Notes: generated by a model not told the origin, from the sequence alone. Shown: positions 1 through 9,149, counted from the stretch's first letter. The stretch: DNA of 63,851 bases from DASYXT01 sp035934555 (GCA_035934555.1 DASYXT010000057.1:1-63851), one strand, 5' to 3'. Program-made: numbers and translations.

Positions 1-198
1 GACTTCTGACCTCTGACTTCTGACCTCTGACTTCTGACCTCTGACTTCTGACCTCTGACTTCTGACCTCTGACTTCTGACCTCTGACCTCCGACCTCTGA
101 CTTCTGACTTCTGACTTCTGACTTCCGACCTCTGACTTCTGACTTCTGACTTCTGTCCTCTGACTTCTGACTTCTGACTTCTGACTTCTGTCCTCTGC
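1..198. repeat. Short tandem repeat array
   Basis: Nearly 200 bases are an imperfect array of the 7-mers CTTCTGA and CCTCTGA, mostly alternating as the 14-base unit CTTCTGACCTCTGA. A few copies vary (for example TCCGACC and TGTCCTC). The array reaches the left window edge, so its full length is unknown. It ends just beyond the stop codon of the minus-strand glycosyltransferase at 201. There are no unique spacers, so it is not a CRISPR array. It is probably a variable simple repeat. Confidence 0.95.
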
Positions 199-200
199 TC

Positions 201-1079
201 TCAGTACTTGCTCGTCAGCTCCCAGGCGCCGTCGGCGTTGCGAAACACTCCGAGATTGTTGAAGCCTAATTGCCTGCTGGCGAAGGCATGCCGGCGCTGC
301 AGATAGCGCAGCAGCTTGCCGATATTCTTCAGGCAGAAGGCCCACGGCTGTGCCGGCGGCCGGCCCCCATGCTGATGAAATGAATGCCGTGCTTCCCGCA
401 AGTACTCTTGCATGTGGCGAGCGGTCTTTTGTGCCGGGTGCTGCCGAAACCCGGCCAGCGGCACAGGGACCGAATAGACTTCGGCGACGCGCGCGAATCG
501 CATCCATAGATCATAGTCACCCGCCAGTGCATAGGCGGAATCAATTCTCCCGCCCGTCTTTTCCCACAGTGACCGCCGCCAAAACGTCGATTCCTGCTGG
601 ATGAAAGCCCACGCCGGCCAACCGCAACCCGGCAGTGTGCCGCCGCGCAAAATCAGCCGGCGCGAGAAGCCCGGGTGTGCCTCGCAACGTACCGCCCGAC
701 CCTGCTGGTCCCAAAACAGGTGGAACAGTGAGGTAAGCCATTCAACTTGGGGCAGACGCTTCGTCATATCCGCGACCACGGAAAGCGTCCACGGCAGGTA
801 CTTGTCGTCAGAGTTAATCCACGCCATCAGTTCGCCGGTGGAACGCGCAAACCCTTTGTTCAGCGCGTCGGCGTGGCCATGGTCCGGCTCGCTCACCCAC
901 CACGCCAGGCGCGAGGCGTACTTGCGGATGATCTCGACGCTGCCATCGGTCGAACCCCCATCCACAATGATGTACTCGAGGTTGGGGTAATTCTGGTCCA
1001 GCACCGAACGCAGCGTTTCCTCCAGAAACGGCGCTTGGTTGAATGACGGTGTGACGACCGTGATGCGAGGTAATTGCAC
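201..1079 (-). CDS. Glycosyltransferase family 2
   Basis: A 292-residue GT-A fold glycosyltransferase, probably transferring a sugar to a surface glycan (LPS O-antigen or exopolysaccharide) on the cytoplasmic face. The N-terminus ITVVTPSFNQAPFLEETL is the usual GT2 start. The nucleotide-binding segment VDGGSTDGS follows at about residue 40 and the metal-binding loop WINSDDKY at about residue 90. A C-terminal WMRFARVAEV segment fits the acceptor side. No membrane helix is evident. It diverges from the FkbM gene at 1228, with 148 bases between them holding both promoters. The sugar and acceptor cannot be told from sequence. Confidence 0.9.
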   Translation of the reverse strand: MQLPRITVVTPSFNQAPFLEETLRSVLDQNYPNLEYIIVDGGSTDGSVEIIRKYASRLAWWVSEPDHGHADALNKGFARSTGELMAWINSDDKYLPWTLSVVADMTKRLPQVEWLTSLFHLFWDQQGRAVRCEAHPGFSRRLILRGGTLPGCGWPAWAFIQQESTFWRRSLWEKTGGRIDSAYALAGDYDLWMRFARVAEVYSVPVPLAGFRQHPAQKTARHMQEYLREARHSFHQHGGRPPAQPWAFCLKNIGKLLRYLQRRHAFASRQLGFNNLGVFRNADGAWELTSKY

Positions 1080-1227
1080 AGCAATGGCCCTTCAGGCTTT
1101 GGTTTGTCCTCTTTGAGCATGCCTTCCGCCAGCTCTGCGGCTATCGGGTGTTTACCTGCCGGGTTTTACCCCATACCTGCGCGCGGTCCAGCCCCGTACG
1201 ATGCCCGCCAATTACAGCTAAAATGCC

Positions 1228-2025
1228 ATGAGCACCAACACCGTGCCGCATGTGACCGACCGGCAGCGCTTTTGCCACTTGCGCCAGCTAGGGCTGGAGC
1301 TCAATCGCTTCTTTGATGTCGGCGCGTCCTCCGGTTGTTGGTCGCAAAAGATGAGCCAGGCCTTCCCCAACGCGACCTTCGAGCTCTTCGAGCCACTGGT
1401 GGACTATGTCCCCGACTACCGGCAACGCATGGCAGAAGTCCTGGCCGAGTCTCCAAGGTTCCACCTGCACAAAGTAGCCCTGGGTGCCGAGTGCCGCACC
1501 ACTATGATGCACATTCCGTCAAAAGCGTTTGGCAGCACCGCGCTGGAAATGGGCGCCGGCGTGCCTGCGGATTGGCGGTCGCTTAAGGTGGAAATGCTCA
1601 CTATTGATCATGTGATACAGGAGTTTCGTCTTCCTGCGCCACAGGCAATCAAGATCGACACGCAAGGCTGCGAACTAAACATCCTCCAGGGCGCCCGGGA
1701 AACGCTGCCGGAGGTCAGCGTGCTTTTGCTCGAATGCTGGCTGACCCGCAGCTATGGCCCCAAAACGCCATTACTGAGCGAGCTCACCCAATGGCTGACT
1801 GCCTTTGATTTCTATCTCTGGGACCTGGGCGATGAGTTCCGCGATCCGCGCGGCATTCTGGTTTCGCAAGATTGCTTTTTTGTGAACGCACGCAGCCCCA
1901 TCTCACGGCTCAGCGCCGAATTGTCGAGGGCTGAACCCGCTGACCCGGAATCAGCCAAGGTTGTTTCGTCCAAGGGCCGTAGTTCCTCGCCGTCGGTGCA
2001 GGCGCTCCTGGAGACCACGCCATGA
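1228..2025 (+). CDS. FkbM family methyltransferase
   Basis: A 265-residue SAM-dependent methyltransferase of the FkbM family, which typically O-methylates sugars of surface glycans. Motif I is FFDVGASSGCWS at residues 29-40. The acidic strand-2 end is FELFEPL. The family motif IKIDTQGCELNILQGA lies near residue 148, and LLLECW follows. The last 50 residues are Ser/Pro/Glu-rich and beyond the normal domain end. Its stop overlaps the next start by 4 bases (ATGA), so the two are probably co-translated. The next gene also ends in an FkbM domain, so the pair may modify the same glycan. Confidence 0.9.
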   Translation: MSTNTVPHVTDRQRFCHLRQLGLELNRFFDVGASSGCWSQKMSQAFPNATFELFEPLVDYVPDYRQRMAEVLAESPRFHLHKVALGAECRTTMMHIPSKAFGSTALEMGAGVPADWRSLKVEMLTIDHVIQEFRLPAPQAIKIDTQGCELNILQGARETLPEVSVLLLECWLTRSYGPKTPLLSELTQWLTAFDFYLWDLGDEFRDPRGILVSQDCFFVNARSPISRLSAELSRAEPADPESAKVVSSKGRSSSPSVQALLETTP

Positions 2026-4037
2026 GCCTGAAGCGGACTTGGCGAAAAATGGTCCGTAGCGTTCGCGGGCCGATTCGCGCCGGCATCACGCCCTTAGCGG
2101 CCAAAGCCCTCATCCAGGCCGACGCCATCGTTACCACCAATGAAGTGTCCGACCGCCATGGCACCGGCGTCATTCTCGACCGCATTTTCGGCCGCTCCCC
2201 TAACGTGTTGTCCATCCGCTCCACCAACCTCTACGGCGAACACCGGCTCGGCGCGGCGCACCTCGTCCTCCCTCACCAGGGCTTGACCCGCACCCAAAGC
2301 TTCGCCCGCATGCTCTATGCTCTCAACGGCAGCACCGTCCGGCGGATTCTCTGCGTGCCGTTTCTGCCCGACGAACTAATCTCCGCCGTCGTCCTTAAGG
2401 AGCTGTTCGGTGCTCCTCTCTGCACCTTCCTCATGGACGACAACAACTGTTACAGTGCCGGCATCGCGGACAGCCTCATGCGCGAGGCCCTGAACAAGTC
2501 CAGCCTGCGCCTGGCCATCTCCCCCGAAATGCGCGATGCGTACGAGCGCAAATACGGCCTGAAATTTTATGTCCTGCCGCCCGTGGTTCGCAGCGAGTCG
2601 GTGTGCGCCCAGGCCGAGCCGTTCAGCGGCCCTGCCCAGCCAGCCGCCGCCGCCCTGGTGGGCAGTATCTGGAGCCGGCGCTGGCTCGAGCAACTCCGCC
2701 AAACTGTGCGCCAGGCCGGCCTGGAAGTACATTGGTATGGCAATGCGCGCGCGCCCTGGCTTAAAACCTCCCCTCAGCAACTCCGTCGCGACGGTATTCT
2801 TGATTGCGGCTTTCTCCCCGAACAAGAACTAACGGAACGTTTGAAACAATATCCCTATGCGCTGATACCCAGCGGTAGCCTCGACGAACACGATGATCGC
2901 CCTGAAATCGCCCGCCTGAGTTTGCCCACCCGGCTGCCCTATCTGCTCGCTGCCACCCACACCCCCATGCTCCTGCTGGGGAGCAGACAAAGCGCCGCCG
3001 CCAGGTTTATCGAGCGCTTCGACGTCGGCCGCGTCGTTTCGTACGATCCCGGTGAACTACGCCAGGCTGCCATCGAGTTGCACCGCCCCGAGACTCAACA
3101 CCGAGTTCGAGCCAACGCCGCCCGCCACAGCCCATTATTCTCCGCTGCCGGTCTCGACCAATGGGTTTGGGGTTCTCTGGAGGCCGGTGAGCCCGCGGAC
3201 GAGCGCTTTGAACAGGCCTTTGCCCGCAAACGCCACGACATCGTCAATTACCTCGAGGCCCCTCCTCCCGCTGACCTGCTGGGTGACTATGTGCTGGTGT
3301 ATCAGGCGCTCAAGCGGCTTCAACGCCGCGGCTTCGCGCCCGATTTTGTTTTTGACGTCGGCGCCTCGACCGGCGTGTGGTCCGATGTCGCTCATCGCGT
3401 GTTCCCCGCAGCCCGCTTTATCCTTGTCGAGCCGTTGCATACGCAATACGCAAAGCTCTCCAATTGGTACTTCAACAAACACCCTGAATTCGAATGTGTG
3501 CCGGCGGCGGTTTCCGACCGCGCCGGCTTCGCCCAACTCAACCTTTCCCCAGACCTTTATGGCAGTTCGTTATTGAACCGTGCTGATTCGCGTTGTTGTG
3601 GGACTGTCCGGGTGCCGATCCGCACACTGGACGAGGTGACGCGTGAGAAGCGAGTCACCGGCCGCGGGTTGCTGAAGATCGATGTGCAATTTACCGAGCA
3701 CCTTGTGCTAGCGGGCGCTGCGGAGTTGTTGCGGCAGACCGACGCGCTTATCATCGAACTGTCTCTGTTCCGTTATACGCGCGAGGCGCTGGTCTTCAAG
3801 GAAATGTGCGATTTAATTGAGGATTTGGGATTCCGCTATTACGATGACGTGGGCGGGTGGCGTGATCCACGCGATGGCGCACCTTTGCAAAAGGATGTGC
3901 TGTTCCTGCGCCAGGACCTGTTCCAGATGCAAGACTCGCCGGATGGGGAACCTTTGCTGGCCGAATCCGAATCTGAACCTGTGGAGGATGTGGAAACCGG
4001 CAGTCAGCCGCTTTCACATTGTCACATTTCGCGCTGA
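2022..4037 (+). CDS. Glycosyltransferase-like and FkbM methyltransferase fusion protein
   Basis: A 671-residue two-domain protein. Residues 1-400 resemble a GT4/GT1 glycosyltransferase: an N-terminal Rossmann-like half, then a segment around residues 200-320 (AALVGSIWSRRW, then YGNARAPW and CGFLPEQEL) like the GT-B donor half. Residues about 440-640 are an FkbM methyltransferase: FVFDVGASTGVWS is the SAM-binding loop, FILVEPL the strand-2 acid, and LLKIDVQFTEHLVLAGA the family motif. That motif has VQFTEH where other members have the TQGxE form, so this domain may be divergent. It starts by ATGA overlap with the preceding FkbM gene. A coupled transfer and methyl-capping role is an inference. 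Confidence 0.8.
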   Translation: MSLKRTWRKMVRSVRGPIRAGITPLAAKALIQADAIVTTNEVSDRHGTGVILDRIFGRSPNVLSIRSTNLYGEHRLGAAHLVLPHQGLTRTQSFARMLYALNGSTVRRILCVPFLPDELISAVVLKELFGAPLCTFLMDDNNCYSAGIADSLMREALNKSSLRLAISPEMRDAYERKYGLKFYVLPPVVRSESVCAQAEPFSGPAQPAAAALVGSIWSRRWLEQLRQTVRQAGLEVHWYGNARAPWLKTSPQQLRRDGILDCGFLPEQELTERLKQYPYALIPSGSLDEHDDRPEIARLSLPTRLPYLLAATHTPMLLLGSRQSAAARFIERFDVGRVVSYDPGELRQAAIELHRPETQHRVRANAARHSPLFSAAGLDQWVWGSLEAGEPADERFEQAFARKRHDIVNYLEAPPPADLLGDYVLVYQALKRLQRRGFAPDFVFDVGASTGVWSDVAHRVFPAARFILVEPLHTQYAKLSNWYFNKHPEFECVPAAVSDRAGFAQLNLSPDLYGSSLLNRADSRCCGTVRVPIRTLDEVTREKRVTGRGLLKIDVQFTEHLVLAGAAELLRQTDALIIELSLFRYTREALVFKEMCDLIEDLGFRYYDDVGGWRDPRDGAPLQKDVLFLRQDLFQMQDSPDGEPLLAESESEPVEDVETGSQPLSHCHISR

Positions 4038-4055
4038 ACTGATATTCTGTTGCGC

Positions 4056-6722
4056 ATGGCGCGCAAATCAGGTGGCGGACCCAGCCGCGGTTTCAATGAT
4101 GTCATCGGCCTGGTGCTGATGCTGTTGGCAGTTCTGTTGCTGGCCGCCGTGCTCTCTTTTGACAAGTACGACTTGGCGAGCGTCCGCAATCCCCCCAACC
4201 AACCCCCGCACAATTTGGTTGGCCCACTCGGCGCACAATTGGCTCATGCCTCCTTTTTTCTCCTCGGCGTTTCAGGCTACATGCTGCCGTTGCTGGTGGC
4301 CTTCGTCGGCCTGGGGTGCTTTTTCGAATCCCTTTCGTATCTCAAGCGACGTTGGCCCTGGGTGCTCATCCTGCTCCTCTCGGTCGTTGGCCTGTTGCAC
4401 CTGCTCGATCTGCCTTACGCTAACGATACCCACTCGCTCATTAGCCGCGCACGCATCGCCATTGGCGCCTCGAGCATCGGCGGCTTTATCGGCCAGACAT
4501 TGTGGTCGCCATTTTTCTTCCATCTGCTCGGCCGTGTTGGCGCCGCCATTGTCTTTATCGGCTTGGACCTTGTCAGTTTGCTGTTCCTGACGAATTTCCA
4601 TCTGGGCGAATGGGTGCGGCAAATTTGGGCGCGCCGGCGTGCTCCCGCCTCCTCCGCGCCGGAGGAGCAAGCGCTTGAAAAACGCGCGCGCGAGTTGCAA
4701 AAACAAAAGAAACAGTTGGAGGAGGAAGTCTCCCGCTCCGGTCTGGGCCCCGATTTGAAACCCGTCCCGGAACCTACCGTGCGCGATCTGAGTGTAACCC
4801 AATCCAAGGCCTCTCGCGGCAAGAAGCCCGCGGTTGCGGAGCCCTCCAAAACCCCCGCGCCATCCGATGAGGGGGAAGTCATACCTGCCCGCGAGGTGGC
4901 AGCCGCGACTACCGCCGATGTTTTGGGCAAGAAATCCGACAAAACCGGCCACGACGGCGCCGGCAAACCGGGTGAAGCCGCTGCCGCTACCTCCCCAGAG
5001 GATACCGGCGGCGCCGACAAGCCCACCGATAGCAAACCTGATAATGGCGGAGAACCACAGCCCACATCGCCCGCCCCAGCACAGCCCAGACCCAAACCGG
5101 CTCCCAGGAAACCCAAGCCGCTCACCGTCGCTTCCACGCCCCTAATCGGCAATTACCAGTTGCCCTCGTTCGATTTCCTCGCTCACCCCGACCCGACCCT
5201 CAAGCCGACCGAGACCAAAGAGGAGTTGATGGCCAACGCGCGGCTGATGCAGCAGACGCTTGCGCAATTCGATATTGAGGTCTCCCTCGGCGATATCACC
5301 AAAGGCCCCACTATCACCCGCTACGAACTCCACCCCGCCCCGGGCGTCAAGCTCGAAAAAATCACCGCCCTCAGCAACAACATCGCCGCCGCCCTCAAAG
5401 CCGAACGCATCCATATCCTCGCCCCGGTCCCAGGTAAAAGCTCCGTCGGCGTCGAAGTCCCCAACGCCGTCAAAACCAAGGTCATCATGCGCGACCTCCT
5501 CGAATCCGAGGATTGGCAGGCCACCAAAAGCAAAATCCCCCTCGCCCTGGGCAAGGACGTTTACGGCAAACCCATCGTCGCCGATCTCAGCGAAATGCCT
5601 CACCTCCTCATCGCCGGCAGCACCGGCTCCGGCAAATCCGTCTGCATCAATGCCATCATTACTTCGCTGCTGTACCGGTTCTCCCCCGATCAGCTCCGTT
5701 TCGTCATGATCGATCCCAAGGTCGTCGAGCTCCAGCATTACAACATGCTCCCCCACCTCGTCGTCCCCGTTGTCACCGACCCCAAAAAAGTCATCCTCGC
5801 TTTGCGCTGGGTCGTCAATGAAATGGAGAAGCGTTACCAAATCTTCGCCCGCGTCGGCGTTCGCAACATCGGCTCGTTCAATTCCCGCCCCAAGAACAAG
5901 CCCTTGCCGCAACCCGAGCTCGAATTGCCGCTCATGGTCAAGAAGGAAAAGGTCGAGCCTGGCGCCGAAGGGTTCGCCGTCGAGGTCGATGAAGAAATTG
6001 TCGTCCCGCGCGACGAAGACATCGTCATCCCGGAGAAACTCAGCTACATTGTCGTGATCATCGATGAACTGGCCGACCTGATGCTGGTCGCGCCCGCCGA
6101 TGTCGAAATGGCCATCGCGCGCATCACGCAGATGGCCCGGGCTGCGGGCATCCATTGCATCGTCGCCACCCAGCGGCCGAGCGTCGATGTCATCACCGGC
6201 GTCATTAAGGCCAATATCCCCGCCCGCATCGCCTTCCAGGTCGCCGCCAAAGTCGATTCACGCACCATCCTCGACGCCATGGGCGCCGATAAACTCCTCG
6301 GCAAAGGCGATATGCTTTATCTGCCCCCGGGCTCCGCCAGGCTCATCCGCGCTCAGGGCGCTCTCATCACCGACCAGGAAATTCAAAACATCGTCGATTT
6401 CATCGCGCGCCAGGGCAAGCCCAGCTACGAAATGGAAATCCATCAACAGCTTTCCAAACCGACTGGTGGTTTCGACGAGGAGAGCGGCATTGATGAGGAC
6501 GAAGAGATTATCCAGCAGTGCATCGAGGTCATTCGCAGCGAACAGAAGGCCAGTGTCTCCCTGTTGCAGCGCCGCCTCCGCCTCGGTTACGGCCGCGCCG
6601 CTCGGATTATGGACGAGCTCGAAAACCGCGGCATTGTCGGTCCGAGCAAAGGCGCCGAACCTCGCGACATCCTGATTGATCTGGATGGCACCGGCGCCGA
6701 TGGCGCTCCGCCTACCCAATAA
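4056..6722 (+). CDS. ftsK: DNA translocase FtsK/SpoIIIE
   Basis: An 888-residue septal DNA pump that moves chromosome ends through the closing septum. The first 190 residues hold four or five membrane helices. A Pro/Ala/Lys-rich linker of about 180 residues follows. The alpha/beta RecA-like motor begins near residue 365. Walker A is AGSTGSGKS (coding about 5615-5641) and the DEAD-like Walker B is VVIIDELADLM. A winged-helix gamma domain closes the protein (SVSLLQRRLRLGYGRAARIM), normally the KOPS reader. Between FNSRPKNK and the Walker B strand there is an extra acidic stretch of about 45 residues. An upstream in-frame TTG at 4050 is an alternative start; ATG 4056 is preferred. Confidence 0.96.
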   Translation: MARKSGGGPSRGFNDVIGLVLMLLAVLLLAAVLSFDKYDLASVRNPPNQPPHNLVGPLGAQLAHASFFLLGVSGYMLPLLVAFVGLGCFFESLSYLKRRWPWVLILLLSVVGLLHLLDLPYANDTHSLISRARIAIGASSIGGFIGQTLWSPFFFHLLGRVGAAIVFIGLDLVSLLFLTNFHLGEWVRQIWARRRAPASSAPEEQALEKRARELQKQKKQLEEEVSRSGLGPDLKPVPEPTVRDLSVTQSKASRGKKPAVAEPSKTPAPSDEGEVIPAREVAAATTADVLGKKSDKTGHDGAGKPGEAAAATSPEDTGGADKPTDSKPDNGGEPQPTSPAPAQPRPKPAPRKPKPLTVASTPLIGNYQLPSFDFLAHPDPTLKPTETKEELMANARLMQQTLAQFDIEVSLGDITKGPTITRYELHPAPGVKLEKITALSNNIAAALKAERIHILAPVPGKSSVGVEVPNAVKTKVIMRDLLESEDWQATKSKIPLALGKDVYGKPIVADLSEMPHLLIAGSTGSGKSVCINAIITSLLYRFSPDQLRFVMIDPKVVELQHYNMLPHLVVPVVTDPKKVILALRWVVNEMEKRYQIFARVGVRNIGSFNSRPKNKPLPQPELELPLMVKKEKVEPGAEGFAVEVDEEIVVPRDEDIVIPEKLSYIVVIIDELADLMLVAPADVEMAIARITQMARAAGIHCIVATQRPSVDVITGVIKANIPARIAFQVAAKVDSRTILDAMGADKLLGKGDMLYLPPGSARLIRAQGALITDQEIQNIVDFIARQGKPSYEMEIHQQLSKPTGGFDEESGIDEDEEIIQQCIEVIRSEQKASVSLLQRRLRLGYGRAARIMDELENRGIVGPSKGAEPRDILIDLDGTGADGAPPTQ

Positions 6723-6746
6723 AAATCCGCGCCACGCGTCGGCCTC

Positions 6747-6770
6747 CCTCTCCCCCTCCGAGGGGGAGGG
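6747..6770. terminator. GC-rich hairpin after ftsK
   Basis: A C-rich arm at 6747-6758 pairs with AGGGGGAGGG at 6761-6770, with one bulged base and a very short loop. It lies 25 bases after the ftsK stop. It has no T-run, so it is either a factor-assisted terminator or another dispersed palindrome. Confidence 0.4.
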
Positions 6771-6811
6771 TTGCTCCTCAAACCCACAAACAACCCGCCA
6801 GCCTCAAAGAG

Positions 6812-8089
6812 TTGCTGGCACTGTCGCCAGCGGAGCTTGAGGGGTGCGACATCGCATTAATGAACCTGCTCTGTGCGACGGGGCTAAAGGGTGCGGAAGG
6901 TTTGGACGTTCAGAAGTGCCTCAAAACTCTGGACGGATGGACGGAACAGATTAAATGGGAAACGCAACGGCACGAGTACCGGTACAATGAACACAAGGCG
7001 GACTTCCAAAACTCGTACGGGCGATACCGAATGATGATGCTGGGGACGGTCTTGGCGCAAGACCTTCGCATTCGCTACAACCCCACGCTCGCAAAAGAAT
7101 TGTTGGACGGGAAGACGCCAACTTTGGGTTGGGCTTCTGACGCCAAGAACTTTTTCATTCATGGACTGCTCGGAGAAAAGCATGAGGGGACATGCGCCAC
7201 AATGCCGTTGCTTTATGTGGCAATTGGCAAACGTTTGGGTTATCCGGTGACCATGGCCGGGGCAAAGATCCATCTTTACGTCCGATACGGAGAACCGAAC
7301 GGAGGACACTTCAATGTAGAGGCGACAATGACCGATGGGTTTCTCACGCCACCGGATGAGGATTACAAGACAGGGATATTCGCCAGCACACCGGAGGAAA
7401 TCCGGGATTACGGCTGGCTCCGTCCGATGAGCAATGCCGAGTTGCTAAGCCAGTTCCTCAATAATCGGGGAACCTGCCTTGGAATTATGAGACGGTATTC
7501 TGAAGCCAAGGAAATGTTTTTGGCTGCGGCACGTTATGAACCAGACACACCGCCGTTTAGGGAATCCACACAGCAATTTCTTCACGATTTGGATCTTGCT
7601 CCGCTCGGGGACAGGATTGACGATTTGATGAACGAGGTTAAAAGCTTAGCGGTTCCCAATGGGCCACGGTTTGCATATCTCGAAAACCGAAAGGCTCAGG
7701 TTCGATATTTCCTGAACAACAATACTAACTTGGCTTCAATGGAACTTGCGGTCAAAGATTTCAAAAGTGAATTGGCTGAATACCAAACCGAATTGGCGTC
7801 ATTGGGGCAAAGCATGGGCGACCCCGGTCAACATCTTTTGGAACTTTCTTCACTATCGGGGAAACGTCTTTTGCTTCCGGCAGAAGGACTGCCACCGCCC
7901 TTAAACCGGGGCGTGTTCCCTCAAGATTATTCGGACTGCATCCGCAACTTGGATTTGGACAATGAACCGCTTATCGCCGATGCGTTATGGGCGCACTACA
8001 AAGCGACAACGCCCGATTGGATGGCACAGGCCGCACAACTCACGTTGCACCCGCCGGTACAAGGAAAATCCTTGGAAGATTCCCGTTGA
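6812..8089 (+). CDS. Transglutaminase-like (SirB1-type) protein, N-terminus uncertain
   Basis: A 425-residue protein with a transglutaminase-like core. The segment EGTCATMPLLYVAIGKRLGY near residues 128-147 supplies the candidate nucleophile Cys. HLYVRYGE and HFNVEAT supply candidate His/acid residues, as in the SirB1/Transglut_core2 family. Later repeats (GTCLGIMRRYSEAKEMFLAAARYEPD) look TPR-like. The listed start is TTG; the frame is open a little further upstream (reading ASLKEL before it), and no signal peptide is seen, so the true 5' end may be missing or altered. Substrate unknown. It precedes a secreted RHS-type gene by 50 bases and is probably co-transcribed. Confidence 0.7.
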   Translation: MLALSPAELEGCDIALMNLLCATGLKGAEGLDVQKCLKTLDGWTEQIKWETQRHEYRYNEHKADFQNSYGRYRMMMLGTVLAQDLRIRYNPTLAKELLDGKTPTLGWASDAKNFFIHGLLGEKHEGTCATMPLLYVAIGKRLGYPVTMAGAKIHLYVRYGEPNGGHFNVEATMTDGFLTPPDEDYKTGIFASTPEEIRDYGWLRPMSNAELLSQFLNNRGTCLGIMRRYSEAKEMFLAAARYEPDTPPFRESTQQFLHDLDLAPLGDRIDDLMNEVKSLAVPNGPRFAYLENRKAQVRYFLNNNTNLASMELAVKDFKSELAEYQTELASLGQSMGDPGQHLLELSSLSGKRLLLPAEGLPPPLNRGVFPQDYSDCIRNLDLDNEPLIADALWAHYKATTPDWMAQAAQLTLHPPVQGKSLEDSR

Positions 8090-8139
8090 CACCGAAACCC
8101 GAAATGCGGGATAAAACCCCTCAGACAAAAGGAAAGCCG

Positions 8140-8793
8140 ATGAAGACATTACGCTCAATCGCCCTTGCCGCTCTCGCAACGATCACCATCGTTCCACAAT
8201 CACACGCTGTCCTGTATTGGGGACGGGCTTACGATCCAAATCTTCAACGTTGGCTCACCCGTGATCCGATTGGAGAACAGGGCGGAGTTAACCTGTACCA
8301 ATTTGTCCTAAACGACCCCGTAAACTTTATTGACCCATTTGGGCTGAGCGAACGTGACATCAACGTCATTATAAACATGTCACAGCAGTTTATTCAGGAC
8401 CTAAATCAACAAGGAAAACGCCTGAATGATGGTCATTTGAACAACATGATCAGCTCGGCACAAATGGCACAATCAGCCCTGAACGATGCTCTTGGGAACA
8501 AGGAAAAAGCAAATGATATAGACAAAAAGCGCAAGATGGGCTGTGGGGAGCAGGCCGCTGCATTGGGAGCTTTTTTGCGAAATAAGGATTACCGATTGGT
8601 GTATGATTGGAAGTTTTTCCTCGTGGAATCAACCGGGGCTGCGGCAGGATCATTACCCGAACCCCATCAGTTCCTAATGGCTCAGTCAGATGACCCGAGC
8701 GATCCGATTCTTTACCTTGACCCATGGGCGGGGACCTTCGGCAAAAAGCCACCGCCTATGTGGCGCATCGGCCACATCACGCCGCTTCAATAA
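8140..8793 (+). CDS. Secreted single-core RHS protein
   Basis: A 217-residue protein starting with a clear signal peptide (MKTLRSIALAALATI, cleavage near SHA-V). It is followed at once by a single RHS-associated core: YWGRAYDPNLQRWLTRDP, then GVNLYQF, then NFIDPFGL. No YD-repeat shell precedes it, so this is an RHS tip without its cocoon. After DPFGL comes a variable C-terminal domain of about 150 residues, possibly a toxin or enzyme, with GCGEQAAALGAFLRNKDYR and YLDPWAGTFG as its clearest features. ATG 8140 is chosen because it begins the signal peptide. The C-terminal function is not recognised. Confidence 0.75.
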   Translation: MKTLRSIALAALATITIVPQSHAVLYWGRAYDPNLQRWLTRDPIGEQGGVNLYQFVLNDPVNFIDPFGLSERDINVIINMSQQFIQDLNQQGKRLNDGHLNNMISSAQMAQSALNDALGNKEKANDIDKKRKMGCGEQAAALGAFLRNKDYRLVYDWKFFLVESTGAAAGSLPEPHQFLMAQSDDPSDPILYLDPWAGTFGKKPPPMWRIGHITPLQ

Positions 8794-8806
8794 GCGGAGC
8801 GTTTTA

Positions 8807-9121
8807 ATGCTCAAGTGGATAGCAAGATTCACGTTGCCGGTGCTCTGTACGCTCCAGCTTATTATGAATTTGCGGCTTGCACCGGAAGCCAGCCCACGGA
8901 AGGCTCAGCAGTTGGTTGAAGAGACCAGCAATGGTCAGCAGTCCAATTCAAATCAAATCAAAATATACTTGAGTTTAAACGCTTCCGCTGCCTCAAGCCT
9001 TCTTATTTACAACGTCATTCTTTCATCTTTGTCAGTGTGCTTCAGCGTAGTGCTTCTCCGAGACGAGGAGCGGCGACACAAGATGTCGCAAGCAGGAGAC
9101 GGCAATTTAGTGCGTTATTGA
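8807..9121 (+). CDS. Small membrane protein downstream of RHS tip
   Basis: A 104-residue protein with an N-terminal hydrophobic segment (FTLPVLCTLQLIM) and a second membrane helix near residues 63-85 (SSLLIYNVILSSLSVCFSVVLL), ending in a charged tail. It starts 13 bases after the RHS stop with a GGAGCG-like ribosome site, so it is probably co-translated. A small membrane protein directly behind an RHS variable tip is a common place for an immunity gene, but nothing in its sequence proves that role. Confidence 0.55.
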   Translation: MLKWIARFTLPVLCTLQLIMNLRLAPEASPRKAQQLVEETSNGQQSNSNQIKIYLSLNASAASSLLIYNVILSSLSVCFSVVLLRDEERRHKMSQAGDGNLVRY

Positions 9122-9149
9122 TGTATTTGACCCTGACAACCTTCATGGT

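Noticed and set aside
1..198. Possible CRISPR array
   Set aside because: The units are 7 or 14 bases with no unique spacers between them; it is a simple tandem repeat.
1228..4037. A single FkbM gene broken by a frameshift
   Set aside because: Both proteins have complete SAM-binding loops and full FkbM domains, and the second has a separate N-terminal domain, so they are two genes.
5142..6155. A 337-residue open frame on the minus strand within ftsK
   Set aside because: It mirrors the strongly conserved FtsK motor on the other strand and has an Asp/Gly-rich composition typical of antisense shadows in GC-rich DNA.
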